Of a DNA stretch of 64,000 nucleotides, positions 1-11,536 are shown one piece after another (position 1 is the stretch's first letter; each line of letters starts with the position of its first letter). Made by a program: the position numbers and the translations under genes. Under the pieces are notes generated by a model, which was not told where the DNA came from, ran no database searches, and was given only the letters and a program-made list of their open reading frames with translations. This stretch comes from Epilithonimonas mollis (GTDB taxonomy: Bacteria; Bacteroidota; Bacteroidia; Flavobacteriales; Weeksellaceae), in the NCBI RefSeq assembly GCF_900142325.1, contig NZ_FRAM01000004.1:272804-336803 (forward strand). The letters are read 5' to 3'.

Positions 1-91
1 TTGCATTGAAATACAATTCGTTATTAGTCCATCTTTTTGACTCAGCCAATCTTACTTTCTCAAGACAAATTCTAAGTTGATTGTTATCCAA
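1..91 (-). CDS. Possible N-terminal fragment of a minus-strand gene running off the left edge
   Basis: The reverse strand is open from a TTG at 91 to the window edge, giving about 30 residues beginning LDNNQLRICLEKVRLAESK. The composition (charged, helical, no stop) looks protein-like. There is no ATG: a stop codon lies nine codons upstream and only TTG could start it. It may be a TTG-started gene, a truncated gene or chance. It is divergent from the LuxR-type regulator. The family is not recognised. Confidence 0.25.
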   Translation of the reverse strand, partial: MDNNQLRICLEKVRLAESKRWTNNELYFNA

Positions 92-180
92 GGTTTTAAT
101 AATACAGACTTAATCACACAAATTAAAAAACATATTATAGCATATAATTGTCTAATTTTATATTTACGAACAAAATTAAT

Positions 181-933
181 ATGGAACAGGATATACAGCT
201 ACTTCATGAGGTTTGGAGTTCTAACAGGGCAGTTAAAGATACACGTAAAAAACAGATAACCTTTGAAAGCCTTGCCAATTCTATTATCAGTACAGGTCCT
301 TTTTCATTTTATGTCATAGACTTTTTTGATATGTCGCTTTCTCAAATCAGTCCGTCTCTCTATGAGATGCACGATTTCGATCCGGAGACGATCACATTCA
401 ATGATATTTTAGGTGCAATTCATCCGGATGACATTGACTTCGTAATAAAAGCCGAGGCGTTTTTGACACGTTTTTTTTCGGAGGAGATTGGCAGGGAAAA
501 ATTGCTGTCCTACAAAATAAGCTATTGCCACCGTGCCAAATTCAAAAACGGAGAATATGCCCTTGTCAATCATCAGGCAATTATGCTGACCATGGATGGT
601 AATGGCTACGGAAAATCTCTTAACATCCATACCCGGATAGATCATCTCAGCAATCAGAATACTTATAAAATCTCCCTGATTGGCCTGAACGGCGAGTGCT
701 CTTATATGAATATCAGTCTTGAAGATGAAGGCAAGGACAAAGTTGAGTTTTCCAAACGGGAGATCGATATCATCAGGGCTATTGCCGAGGGTAAAAGCAA
801 TGAGATGATCAGCAAAGAACTTTTCATCAGCCCGCTTACGGTAAAAAAACACCGAAGCAATATTATGGAAAAATCACAGTGCAGTAATACGGCACAACTA
901 ATTAAAAACTGTATTCAGCAGGGATTGCTATAG
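181..933 (+). CDS. LuxR-family transcriptional regulator with PAS-like sensor domain
   Basis: This is a 250-residue DNA-binding regulator. Residues roughly 40-150 resemble a PAS fold-3 sensor (IHPDD motif). Residues about 187-247 form a GerE/LuxR helix-turn-helix, visible in KREIDIIRAIAEGKSNEMIS and the recognition-helix segment SPLTVKKHRSNIMEK. The ATG at 181 was preferred to the upstream in-frame TTG at 148, which only adds a short AT-rich tail. No receiver domain is present, so it is not a classical two-component regulator; the ligand is unknown. It stands alone, followed by a strong terminator. Targets cannot be deduced, though the exported-protein genes downstream are candidates. Confidence 0.85.
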   Translation: MEQDIQLLHEVWSSNRAVKDTRKKQITFESLANSIISTGPFSFYVIDFFDMSLSQISPSLYEMHDFDPETITFNDILGAIHPDDIDFVIKAEAFLTRFFSEEIGREKLLSYKISYCHRAKFKNGEYALVNHQAIMLTMDGNGYGKSLNIHTRIDHLSNQNTYKISLIGLNGECSYMNISLEDEGKDKVEFSKREIDIIRAIAEGKSNEMISKELFISPLTVKKHRSNIMEKSQCSNTAQLIKNCIQQGLL

Positions 934-1025
934 ATTTGTATTGAGATTCATTGGAATGAGAAACTTTCAGATAAGTTGATATTACAACTTATCTAATGAC
1001 CCGGTAATTTTTTAATGAAAATAAT

Positions 1026-1057
1026 AAAAAAATACTCCTTTTGGAGTATTTTTTTTA
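1026..1057. terminator. Rho-independent terminator after the LuxR-type regulator
   Basis: Perfect inverted repeat AATACTCC / GGAGTATT (1031-1038 and 1043-1050) around TTTT, with an A-run on the left and a T-run on the right. It can therefore act in both directions and separates the regulator from the next gene. Confidence 0.85.
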
Positions 1058-1136
1058 TTTCGGAAAGAAATTAGATTTGTCGCAACAATACAATAACTAT
1101 GAAATCCAACTTCTTTTTTAAATAATATTATAGTAA

Positions 1137-2309
1137 ATGAACTCCAGATTGACCCTGTTCTGTTTTCTTTTCCAAGCAGGTTGTGTTTTTTCCCAAACGC
1201 AGCTATACAGATCTGAGCAGGCCGGTCATAGTGAGACAGAGAAGAACGTTTATAATTCAATAACACTGGTGGGCAACGCAGTCATTGTCAACACTTCAAA
1301 CTACAGACTGAAAGCTTTAAATAAAGACAATTATCAGGAGCTTTGGGATATTGATGTTGGGACAGCCTCCAATACATCTCCCTACTTCTACAATGATTCT
1401 TTTTTCCATGCGACAAAAAAGGGAGAGCGGAACAGTATGGCGCTGTATGATCTTAAAACCGGTAAAATGATAAAAGAGCTGCCATTTGAAAGTATTTGGT
1501 CAAAGCCACATTTTTTAGGGAGTACGATGTACTTCATGGGAGCTATGGATGGAAGCAGGCTGCTGGCTTATGATATTGATAATAATGAAACCGTATGGGA
1601 AAGACAGATAGGTTTGGAAGGCGCGACGGTTTTTCTTAAAGATAAAATCATAGCAGAGGTAGATGAAAAGCAGTGGACAGAAATGGATTATAAAGGCAAA
1701 CAGCTCACAAAGAAAACCAAAGAATTTGTCATCATTGACACAACAAAGTACAATATCAGCAATTATGAGTTTCCAACACACGACGGCAAAAAGATCACAG
1801 GAAAATTTTTGAGCAGAAAGAAAATCAGCAACTGGGATTTTACAAAAGAAGTTACGGAAAAACATACGGTATTGTTGGGCGACAGGCGTCTTCTGATTTT
1901 AGGCGACAGGCGTAGGGTCATTTTAAATCTCGACCTGGAAACAATAATCTCCCCGGATTTGGAAGATAATTATGCAGTAAGCAAGATGGTGAAGATGGAT
2001 GATGAAACCATTTGGCTTGCCTGTGAAAACCACCTTGTCCATTATGATTTTAAAAAGAAAAAGCTCCTGCGTAATGTTAATTTAACCCATTGGCAACCTT
2101 ATCAATTAGTTTTAGATGGCAGAGATATCTGGCTGATCTCAAAGAATGACGGACAACTGTACCACCTGGATTTTGAACCCGATGAAGCTGTTGCGGAAAA
2201 AACAGCGAGAGAAAAAGCAATACAGAAACAGCTGCGATGCGACCCGCCAAATCCTGAAAAAATAAAAGCAGCGAAAGACGCGGAAGAAAGACTGAAAAAT
2301 AATAATTAA
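1137..2309 (+). CDS. Exported PQQ-like beta-propeller protein
   Basis: This 390-residue protein has a cleavable leader (about residues 1-20, ending CVFSQ). It is followed by repeated blade-like segments with the pattern aliphatic-Tyr-Asp-x-x-Thr-Gly-Lys, for example ALYDLKTGKMIKEL and LLAYDIDNNETVWERQ. Such repeats are typical of PQQ/BamB-type propellers, which serve as binding scaffolds in the periplasm or at the outer membrane. The C-terminus is a lysine/glutamate-rich tail. A short in-frame duplication (LGDRRLLI then LGDRRRVI) lies near 1875-1925. It is the first of a plus-strand series of small exported proteins, 13 nt before the Sel1 gene. No enzyme signature is seen. Confidence 0.65.
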   Translation: MNSRLTLFCFLFQAGCVFSQTQLYRSEQAGHSETEKNVYNSITLVGNAVIVNTSNYRLKALNKDNYQELWDIDVGTASNTSPYFYNDSFFHATKKGERNSMALYDLKTGKMIKELPFESIWSKPHFLGSTMYFMGAMDGSRLLAYDIDNNETVWERQIGLEGATVFLKDKIIAEVDEKQWTEMDYKGKQLTKKTKEFVIIDTTKYNISNYEFPTHDGKKITGKFLSRKKISNWDFTKEVTEKHTVLLGDRRLLILGDRRRVILNLDLETIISPDLEDNYAVSKMVKMDDETIWLACENHLVHYDFKKKKLLRNVNLTHWQPYQLVLDGRDIWLISKNDGQLYHLDFEPDEAVAEKTAREKAIQKQLRCDPPNPEKIKAAKDAEERLKNNN

Positions 2310-2322
2310 AAATTTTACAATT

Positions 2323-2991
2323 ATGAGAAAATTAATTATGATTTGCTTAGTGATGGTACTCGGAGTTTTTGCAAATGCGCAGCAATTAAGTGCTTACTAT
2401 GATGCTGAATTACTTACTAAAATAAGCGAGAGTGGATATGAAGAAAATAGAGAACTTCTACACACGATGGCTGATTCAGGAAAAGTAGATGCTATGGTAA
2501 TGCTTGGCTTGTGGTATAGCCAGAGACCGAATAGACCTAGCTATTTCTATAAAAGAAGTATTTATAGTACTACACACGGTTATATGAGAGGTGGTAGTAA
2601 CCAGGAATTAGCCATAAAATATTTTACCGCTGCTGCAGAAAAAGGAAGCCCTAATGCAATGTATTATCTGGGATTAATCTATCTTGATGGTAAAATTTCT
2701 GAAATATATTATCCTCTAAAATTTAAAATAGAAAAAAATGATAAACTAGCTTTTGAATGGTTTTCAAAAAGTATTATCCCTGAATATAAAGAATCGCTCT
2801 ATCAAGCACACCATATAACAAATAGCTTTTATGAAGGTTCTACATTTACCTATAATTCCTATTTTGTGTTAGCTAATATGTATGAAAAAGGAAAAGGTGT
2901 GTCGAAAGATGCTGCAAAAGCAGCAGAACTGAGAAGATTAGGTGAAGAAAGATATCAATATATACGTCAAATCCGAGGGTTTATAGAATAA
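2323..2991 (+). CDS. Exported Sel1-repeat protein
   Basis: 222 residues with a signal peptide (MRKLIMICLVMVLGVFANAQ). Several Sel1/TPR-like helical repeats follow, for example AIKYFTAAAEKGSPNAMYYL with GLIYLDG, and VLANMYEKGKGVSKDAAKAA. Sel1 repeats mediate protein-protein contacts. The repeats are irregular, with an aromatic-rich insertion around residues 60-80. It lies 13 nt downstream of the propeller gene, so the two are probably co-transcribed. Confidence 0.75.
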   Translation: MRKLIMICLVMVLGVFANAQQLSAYYDAELLTKISESGYEENRELLHTMADSGKVDAMVMLGLWYSQRPNRPSYFYKRSIYSTTHGYMRGGSNQELAIKYFTAAAEKGSPNAMYYLGLIYLDGKISEIYYPLKFKIEKNDKLAFEWFSKSIIPEYKESLYQAHHITNSFYEGSTFTYNSYFVLANMYEKGKGVSKDAAKAAELRRLGEERYQYIRQIRGFIE

Positions 2992-3113
2992 TTTTTAAAA
3001 CAATCAATACAAATCATACTAACAAAAAAATAAATATTATAAAAATATATAACATTCTACTATTGCCGATTTGGGGTTTGATATTATCACTAAACTTTAA
3101 AATTATTTTAAAT

Positions 3114-3521
3114 ATGAAAAACCTGATCACACTTATTATTTTATTCTCAGGTCTGGGATTAGCAACCGCACAAACTGAAGCCGAAACCATTGCGTGGATA
3201 AAAGAAAAAATAGAAAAATATCCGGTAGATTATGACAAAAACGTTGTAAAGTCAATAAACGCCTGTGAAATAACAGTCGAAAACTATATGGATAATAAAG
3301 TGTCAACTTGGATTATGCCAACAGACATAACTGGCTGGATTGCATTTGGCCCCTCTTTTAAGGGAAATGTAGTTAAACATATTAATCATTTGGGAAAAGT
3401 TAAATATGTGGACTTTATTTCTCTCTTAGATGAGAAGCGTGAAGCGGATTTGGCTTCGCGAATGATGAAAGCGATCTTACATCTAAATACTTTTTGCCCA
3501 CAGAAAAAAGAAGTATTTTAA
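3114..3521 (+). CDS. Small exported protein, first of three tandem paralogues
   Basis: 135 residues from the ATG at 3114. The longer reading from 3063 adds a segment that would bury the leader MKNLITLIILFSGLGLATAQ. The mature part is about 115 residues and charged. Its start (EAETIAWIKEKIEKYP) matches the third paralogue (SEEILDWLKTKITERP). The tails of the family share a helix plus terminal Lys and Phe pattern. The function is unknown. Three neighbours with nearly the same leader and similar length suggest a lineage-specific duplicated family of secreted or surface proteins. Confidence 0.7.
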   Translation: MKNLITLIILFSGLGLATAQTEAETIAWIKEKIEKYPVDYDKNVVKSINACEITVENYMDNKVSTWIMPTDITGWIAFGPSFKGNVVKHINHLGKVKYVDFISLLDEKREADLASRMMKAILHLNTFCPQKKEVF

Positions 3522-3539
3522 CTTTTAAAATAGATATTC

Positions 3540-4040
3540 ATGAAAAACCTACTCACGATTTTTGTTTTATTTCTGGGATTGGGATTGGTGAATGCTCAAG
3601 AAAAAAAGCCAACAAAAGAAGAAACAATCAATTTTATTGAGCGGATATTAAATACTTCACATAATATGAATGGACCAGTCAGCGAATTTAAAATTAATGA
3701 TAATACATTATTGTATAGGGTTTTTGATGATTCGTTTCTAGATCAGAAAGTAGAATACTATGGAATATATTTTGAAAAAATAAATAGTGTGACTATAGAT
3801 CCTATTAACTATAGTAATAATAATACCCGCATTAAAATAAATTTTGATTATAATGGTATTAGGAAATCTGTGAAAACGAAATGGTTTATAGAAGGTCTCG
3901 AAGATGCCAATCATAGTGAGGATAATTTGAACATTATTTCATTAGCAGTACCAAAGATCAAAGCTGAAAGTATTATAAAAGCTTTTGAAAGATTGAAAGA
4001 AATCGCAAAAGAAGAAAATAAAGATCCTTTTGCAGAATAG
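3540..4040 (+). CDS. Small exported protein, second tandem paralogue
   Basis: 166 residues. The leader MKNLLTIFVLFLGLGLVNAQ is nearly identical to those of the neighbouring paralogues. The start of the mature protein again has a helix (KEETINFIERILNT), and the end has KAFERLKEIAKEE followed by a short acidic tail. The middle part, rich in Asn, Tyr and Ile, has diverged most. It starts 18 nt after the preceding paralogue. No known domain is recognised. Confidence 0.7.
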   Translation: MKNLLTIFVLFLGLGLVNAQEKKPTKEETINFIERILNTSHNMNGPVSEFKINDNTLLYRVFDDSFLDQKVEYYGIYFEKINSVTIDPINYSNNNTRIKINFDYNGIRKSVKTKWFIEGLEDANHSEDNLNIISLAVPKIKAESIIKAFERLKEIAKEENKDPFAE

Positions 4041-4062
4041 ATAATCAGAAAAATTAAAATTT

Positions 4063-4483
4063 ATGAAAAACCTATTTACACTTTTCGTCTTATTCATGCC
4101 ATTGGGAATGATGAACGCACAGACTTCGGAAGAAATATTGGATTGGCTTAAAACCAAAATAACCGAGCGTCCCTATTCCAAAACAAATGAATCAAAAAAT
4201 GAGTTCCTCCACAAAATAGATTTTACGCTTGAGGGAAAAACCATCTGATTCCTATTCAGATAAAGGAGAATCTTTTCTTTACAGATGGGAAAACATCAAA
4301 GATGTTAGAAAGCTTGAATTATATACAAGAATTGAAATCGCAGGTGAGGAAAAATTCCCAAATAACAAATTTGTATTCAGTTTCCAGATTGTAAATGATG
4401 AGTTAAGAGAAAAATCCATAAAGGCATTAAAACATATGGCAACATCTCAAGGAGCTAAACTGGTAAAGGACGACTTATTTTAA
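4063..4483 (+). pseudogene. Third tandem paralogue, frameshifted
   Basis: The first frame (4063-4248) encodes a leader MKNLFTLFVLFMPLGMMNAQ and a helix SEEILDWLKTKITERP, and ends at a stop just after GEGKT-like sequence. The next frame, entered at about 4229, carries on with a coherent second half to 4483 ending KALKHMATSQGAKLVKDDLF, which aligns with the ends of the other two copies. The total length is one base over a multiple of three. A single extra base in the GGGAAAAA run at 4232-4240 would explain it. It could be a true mutation, a phase-variable tract or a sequencing error. Confidence 0.75.
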
Positions 4484-4505
4484 AATAATTAAATAAATTT
4501 TTATT

Positions 4506-4928
4506 ATGAAAACAACAAAAATAATTAATCTTATGATCTTTATGATCGTATTATTACCAGGATTCTTCTCTTTAATAAAAGCTCAGGATAAATATGCCTT
4601 TGCAACTTGGTCCAATGCAGGTGTTTCTTCTAACGATGATGCTTTTTATCTGGTAGTTTCAGATCCGGTAAAAAACTGGTATAATATGAGTGAAGATCAA
4701 CGCAAAGAATGGGAAACAAGTTTTAGAATATCCGCAAACAGGCAGATAGGAAAAGACATTATGGGAAATTATAAAATACCGGTGCCTGATGGCGGGAGTT
4801 ATGAAAAATTCAACTCACTGTCAGCATGCAAAGAGAGGATACAGCAAGTAGCAGACAAATTTAAAAAAGATTATTCTCGGTATGACAAACCTGCCAAAGT
4901 TATTTATGTAAACCTCTATGAATATTAA
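4506..4928 (+). CDS. Exported protein of unknown function
   Basis: 140 residues with an N-terminal leader of about 26 residues (hydrophobic core LMIFMIVLLPGFFSLI, ending KAQ). The mature part is about 114 residues with many aromatic residues (YAFATWSNAGVSS, VKNWYNMSEDQRKEWE) and one Cys. It differs from the three paralogues upstream but sits in the same direction and is closed by a terminator. No family is recognised. Confidence 0.65.
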   Translation: MKTTKIINLMIFMIVLLPGFFSLIKAQDKYAFATWSNAGVSSNDDAFYLVVSDPVKNWYNMSEDQRKEWETSFRISANRQIGKDIMGNYKIPVPDGGSYEKFNSLSACKERIQQVADKFKKDYSRYDKPAKVIYVNLYEY

Positions 4929-4964
4929 ATTTAGGCAATGATGATATATTAACATTTATGCAAG

Positions 4965-4991
4965 AAGACCGCTGACAGTGGTCTTTTTTAT
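4965..4991 (+). terminator. Rho-independent terminator after the exported-protein series
   Basis: Stem of 8 bp (AAGACCGC with GTGGTCTT, one G-T pair) around a TGACA loop, followed by a T-run. It ends the plus-strand gene series before the beta-galactosidase. Confidence 0.8.
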
Positions 4992-5156
4992 GCATTTCTG
5001 CATTTCAATTTGTACTATTATCCTCTGCTTACAGATGTCCGTATATAATAATTTAAAAACCTATTTATTGTTTATTGCATATTTTCAATACAAGATGTCC
5101 TTTTATAAATCAATGAATATCAAGGCATTTTTTTGTAAATTCGTTTATCAAAATAA

Positions 5157-8294
<3,138 letters not shown>

Positions 8295-8345
8295 ATTAAA
8301 ATAACTATATACTTGAATGTACAAAATTAAACTATTACCAATAAA

Positions 8346-8520
8346 CTAAAATAGCAGTTCGTCGATATAAAAGACTAATCTTTCATTGCTTCCCTGGGAT
8401 TTTGCCATTGCATCAGAAACGTCGCCCATAGCAGTTATTAAAAATCTGCTTAATTTAATAACGTTTTTTTTTCTGTTCAATGATCGCTTTAATTGTTTTT
8501 AATTCAAAAGTAGCGTTGTT
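8346..8520 (-). pseudogene. Degraded C-terminal remnant, family unknown
   Basis: On the minus strand a readable segment (NNATFELKTIKAIIEQKK) runs into a nine-A tract at 8464-8472 and continues after a one-base shift as VIKLSRFLITAMGDVSDAM and onward to a stop at 8346. Both parts look like real protein, with charged helices and a consistent amino-acid mix. It lies just downstream of the decayed Ycf48-like gene and may be its tail or a separate gene. Confidence 0.45.
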
Positions 8521-8990
8521 AAATTGGCCGAAGGAAATAAAAAGGACCCGGACAATTTATCTTGCTCCAGGTTTGACCGCCATTGACAGTTTTAAAAAAT
8601 CCTGAAACGAACCCATATGTAAAACCGATGTTCTCATTTACAAATTGAATCTTTCCGTTTGCAGGAATGGCTACAACGGACCAGTCGGTTCCGCTGTTCT
8701 TTGATTTCAGCAATGTATTGGTAGTTGTAGATATAAATAAATATTTTCATCTACACAAGTTAAACCATTTAAACCAGTTGAATTAATATTAATAGCAACC
8801 AACTGTCTCCGCCATCGACAGATTTTTAAAAAGGTGCCGAATCTCCAACAGCATATCCAACACTGGGTGTAGCGAACTTGACGTTTCTGATGTGCTGTGA
8901 TATTCCTGTGACTTTTTTCTGCTAGGACATCCCACCATCCACCGATTTCAATATGGTTCCTTTGTCACCTACAACTAAATATCAAATATT
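8519..8990 (-). pseudogene. Decayed Ycf48/BNR-repeat beta-propeller protein
   Basis: Three degenerate copies of the Ycf48/BNR blade motif can be read on the minus strand in shifting frames: VGDKGTILKSVDGG, then SVGYAVGDSAPF followed by KSVDGGDSW, then VNENIGFTYGF with FFKTVNGGQTWSKI. Stops and shifts separate them, and no start is left. Such exported seven-bladed propellers are common in Bacteroidetes and often carry a T9SS tail. Only the last piece (8519-8713) is a continuous reading frame. The whole 8295-9162 stretch otherwise has no gene. Confidence 0.7.
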
Positions 8991-9067
8991 TAAACTACAC
9001 CAATCGAACCGAATCATCTATTTAAATTGTTTATAGATAATCATTCTGTCTTTACACCAATAGTAAA

Positions 9068-9095
9068 TGGCGTTACCTGATTTCAAGTAACACCA
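9068..9095 (-). terminator. Candidate terminator of the DUF3570 operon
   Basis: Inverted repeat TGGCGTTAC / GTAACACCA (8 of 9 pairs) with a 10-nt loop, located 67 nt past the DUF3570 stop. On the minus strand it is followed by a weak T-rich stretch, so termination is plausible but not strong. Confidence 0.4.
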
Positions 9096-9162
9096 TTTCT
9101 CTATAAATCTCTTATTAGAAGTATAATCTTGATTATTATAAATTATAACCTGAAAAAAGATT

Positions 9163-10353
9163 TTATTTGAATCTCAAATTCAGGGAAATAATATCAGATT
9201 TCATTCCCACGGATTTCGTGTAATGTCCGTATCTGATTTCCAGCATATTTAGCCTTTCGACACCAAATAAACCATTCTTCGGATTGATCCTGATTCCTGC
9301 CCCGTAAAAATGACTGTCGAATTTTGAAAGGTCATAGTTACTTGTATAAAAACCATCAAAAGCCGTGTGCTCTTGATAAGGCGCAAAATATTTAGCCGCA
9401 GTCTGAGAATAATATCTGTAAAACGGACTTACCGAAACAAAAGGCGAAATTTTCACCGGCGTTTCCAGGCTGAAAGTATTGGATCTCAAGCCCCAGTCAT
9501 CGGTATAATAACGATAATACGCTCTCAGGATGACTTTGTCCCCAAGGAAATAATTCGCTCTTACTCCCAAAGGAATTTTAAACCGTTTATCTGGCAAAGC
9601 TTCCTGATGAACCGAATGATCATTGAAGTAAACTCTGTGGAAAGGCAAACTTAAATATCCCGTCTGCTGAACACCATCCGCCAAAAATTCAACCTGAAAA
9701 TTTTGATTGATAATTTGCGAATAGGAAAGAGACAGCGCAAAAGTATTTCTTCCGCTGGTTCCATAACTTTCGTGTTCTCCTCCAGTGCTTCCGTTTGTTC
9801 TGAGCTCAATCGGAGCAATCAGTTTTACCTGATCCAGATAAGCCTGAAATTTTGCGGTAAACTCTCCCATTCTGTTCTTGGTCTTTTGTGAAAATCCAAT
9901 GTTTGCTCCGTACGATGCATAATCGAACTCGAAGGAAGTAGAAACACCCGCCATTAAAGTCGTCCCTTTTTCGGTGTTCTCACGGCTCCAGCTTAACGCA
10001 GGATAAATTCTGTTGTCTGCGTGGGAAGCTGATGAATTGGCTTTCAGATCGATCATATCCGAAGAAGCGGACGTATAATGATCGATCCCGACACTGAAAT
10101 CGAATTTATTTTTCCGGTCTTTCTTATCGTATTTTACCATAGTTACGTCAATGGTATTGGAAATGTCGGTCAGTTTTTCCGTCCCGATTCCTCCCGTCAC
10201 TGCTGAGTTGTTTCCGTTTTGTTTATAATAGCTTGAAACTAAATTAGCTTCATCAAAAGTCAGTTTTTTAGACTGTTCGTTGTTTGTGTTTTCCTGTGCT
10301 TTTACGTTGAAAATTCCGAAAAGAGCAATAACACTTACGATTATTTTTTTCAT
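9163..10353 (-). CDS. DUF3570 protein, probable outer-membrane beta-barrel
   Basis: 396 residues from the ATG at 10353 (leader MKKIIVSVIALFGIFNVKAQ). The longer frame to 10512 would run into the DUF4266 gene and lacks a leader. The rest is made of alternating amphipathic strands ending in Phe/Tyr, with features typical of DUF3570 (TVDVTMVKYD-like strand, DHYTSASSD, terminal strand ISLNLRFK). That pattern suggests an outer-membrane barrel. DUF3570 genes are regularly found next to DUF4266, ApbE and thioredoxin genes, as here. The function is unknown. Confidence 0.8.
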   Translation of the reverse strand: MKKIIVSVIALFGIFNVKAQENTNNEQSKKLTFDEANLVSSYYKQNGNNSAVTGGIGTEKLTDISNTIDVTMVKYDKKDRKNKFDFSVGIDHYTSASSDMIDLKANSSASHADNRIYPALSWSRENTEKGTTLMAGVSTSFEFDYASYGANIGFSQKTKNRMGEFTAKFQAYLDQVKLIAPIELRTNGSTGGEHESYGTSGRNTFALSLSYSQIINQNFQVEFLADGVQQTGYLSLPFHRVYFNDHSVHQEALPDKRFKIPLGVRANYFLGDKVILRAYYRYYTDDWGLRSNTFSLETPVKISPFVSVSPFYRYYSQTAAKYFAPYQEHTAFDGFYTSNYDLSKFDSHFYGAGIRINPKNGLFGVERLNMLEIRYGHYTKSVGMKSDIISLNLRFK

Positions 10354-10387
10354 TTTTGAATCACAATTAAATTTTACGATTACTCTT

Positions 10388-10609
10388 TTAGTTACATCCG
10401 CAACCGCCACCCACTTTTCCGGCATTCGCTCCAGAAGATCCTTCTCTGTAGGACTGAAAGCTGAGCTCAGTTTTTTCAATCGTTCTGTTTCCGAGAACCA
10501 TTTCAGCGTCATTTAATTTATTTTTTTCGTACTCTTTTACGGTTGTGCAGGACTGTACCGAAGCAACTGTGATCAGTAAGCAAGCTAATATTTTTATAAG
10601 GTTTTTCAT
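10388..10609 (-). CDS. DUF4266 small lipoprotein with terminal Cys-Gly-Cys motif
   Basis: 73 residues. The leader ends in a lipobox (SVQSC, Cys21), so the protein is probably lipid-anchored in the periplasm. The C-terminus is EGSSGANAGKVGGGCGCN, the hallmark of DUF4266. The two last Cys (residues 70 and 72) could bind metal or form a redox pair. The SSGAN segment resembles the S-G-A-T motif that ApbE modifies with FMN, but Asn stands where the acceptor Thr/Ser would be; this is only a resemblance. Its start overlaps the ApbE stop by ATGA, implying coupled translation. Confidence 0.85.
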   Translation of the reverse strand: MKNLIKILACLLITVASVQSCTTVKEYEKNKLNDAEMVLGNRTIEKTELSFQSYREGSSGANAGKVGGGCGCN

Positions 10610-11532
10610 TTTAAATTAATGTTTTGAGATGAATAAATTTTGTCCTGGTCATCAATAATGATGCATTCCAGATGATTGATCTGGTTGATCATATTGAGCG
10701 CCGCATTGATTCCCATAATGCATACGGGAGTCGCCATTGCATCGGCAATTTCTGCGTTGGGACAAAAAATTGTAACACTTTTCACACCCGAAACAGGCAT
10801 TCCTGTTTTGGGATTAATGGTATGAGAATATTTTTTACCGTTGATCACGACGAATTTTTCATAATTTCCCGAAGTTGCAATTGCCATATCGGTGATATTC
10901 ATATACGAAAACGGCTGTTTTGCGTTGTCGGGATCGGCAATTCCGACCGTCCAGGGTTTTCCGTCTGCCTGATTTCCCCAAGTCGTTAGATCGCCTGAAG
11001 CATTAACAATTCCGGAAGTAACACCTCTGTTTTGAAGCATCTGTTTTGTCATTTCTGCAGCGTAACCCTTCCCGATTCCTCCGAAACCGATCCGCATTCC
11101 TTTTTCTTTGAGGAAAACGGTTTGCTTTTCACGGTCAAGAATAATATTCTGATAATTAACTAGTTTCAGATGTTCTTTAATCAGTTCAGGATTAGGAAGT
11201 TCTTTCATTTCACGGTCGAAGTTCCAGAAACTTTTATCGATTCCGCCATACGAGATATCGAAATATCCATCCGTTATTCTGCTGATCCTCAAACTTCTTT
11301 CAATCAAGTTAAAAATCTCCCAATCTACTTTTACAGGCTGGATTCCTGCATTTCTGTTGATAAGATTGGTCTGGCTTTCCTCACTGAATGTCGTCAGAAG
11401 TTTTTCAATTCTCCTGATTTCTTCAATAGCCGCATCAATATGACTGTAAGCGGATTTTTCTTCATTGCTAACAACGGTAATTTCAAAAGCGTTCCCCATT
11501 AATTTCTGAGGTCTTTTGAATTCTCTTAACAT
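10606..11532 (-). CDS. apbE: ApbE-family FAD:protein FMN transferase
   Basis: 308 residues from the ATG at 11532. ApbE splits FAD and attaches FMN to a Thr/Ser of redox proteins. Family marks are LMGNAFEITV near the start, GGIGKGYAAE, VNASGDLTTWG, ATSGNYE and the active-site stretch YSHTINPKTGMPV. Most bacterial ApbE proteins are exported lipoproteins. Here neither this start nor the longer frame to 11589 shows a signal peptide or lipobox, which would place the enzyme in the cytoplasm. It is followed at a 4-nt overlap by the DUF4266 lipoprotein and preceded at 4 nt by a thioredoxin-like protein. Confidence 0.92.
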   Translation of the reverse strand: MLREFKRPQKLMGNAFEITVVSNEEKSAYSHIDAAIEEIRRIEKLLTTFSEESQTNLINRNAGIQPVKVDWEIFNLIERSLRISRITDGYFDISYGGIDKSFWNFDREMKELPNPELIKEHLKLVNYQNIILDREKQTVFLKEKGMRIGFGGIGKGYAAEMTKQMLQNRGVTSGIVNASGDLTTWGNQADGKPWTVGIADPDNAKQPFSYMNITDMAIATSGNYEKFVVINGKKYSHTINPKTGMPVSGVKSVTIFCPNAEIADAMATPVCIMGINAALNMINQINHLECIIIDDQDKIYSSQNINLK

Positions 11533-11536
11533 ACTT

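Noticed and set aside
10388..10609. DUF4266 as precursor of a modified peptide (RiPP)
   Set aside because: The Gly/Cys tail is suggestive, but the protein has a lipobox and no maturation enzyme other than ApbE is nearby. Recorded as a lipoprotein.
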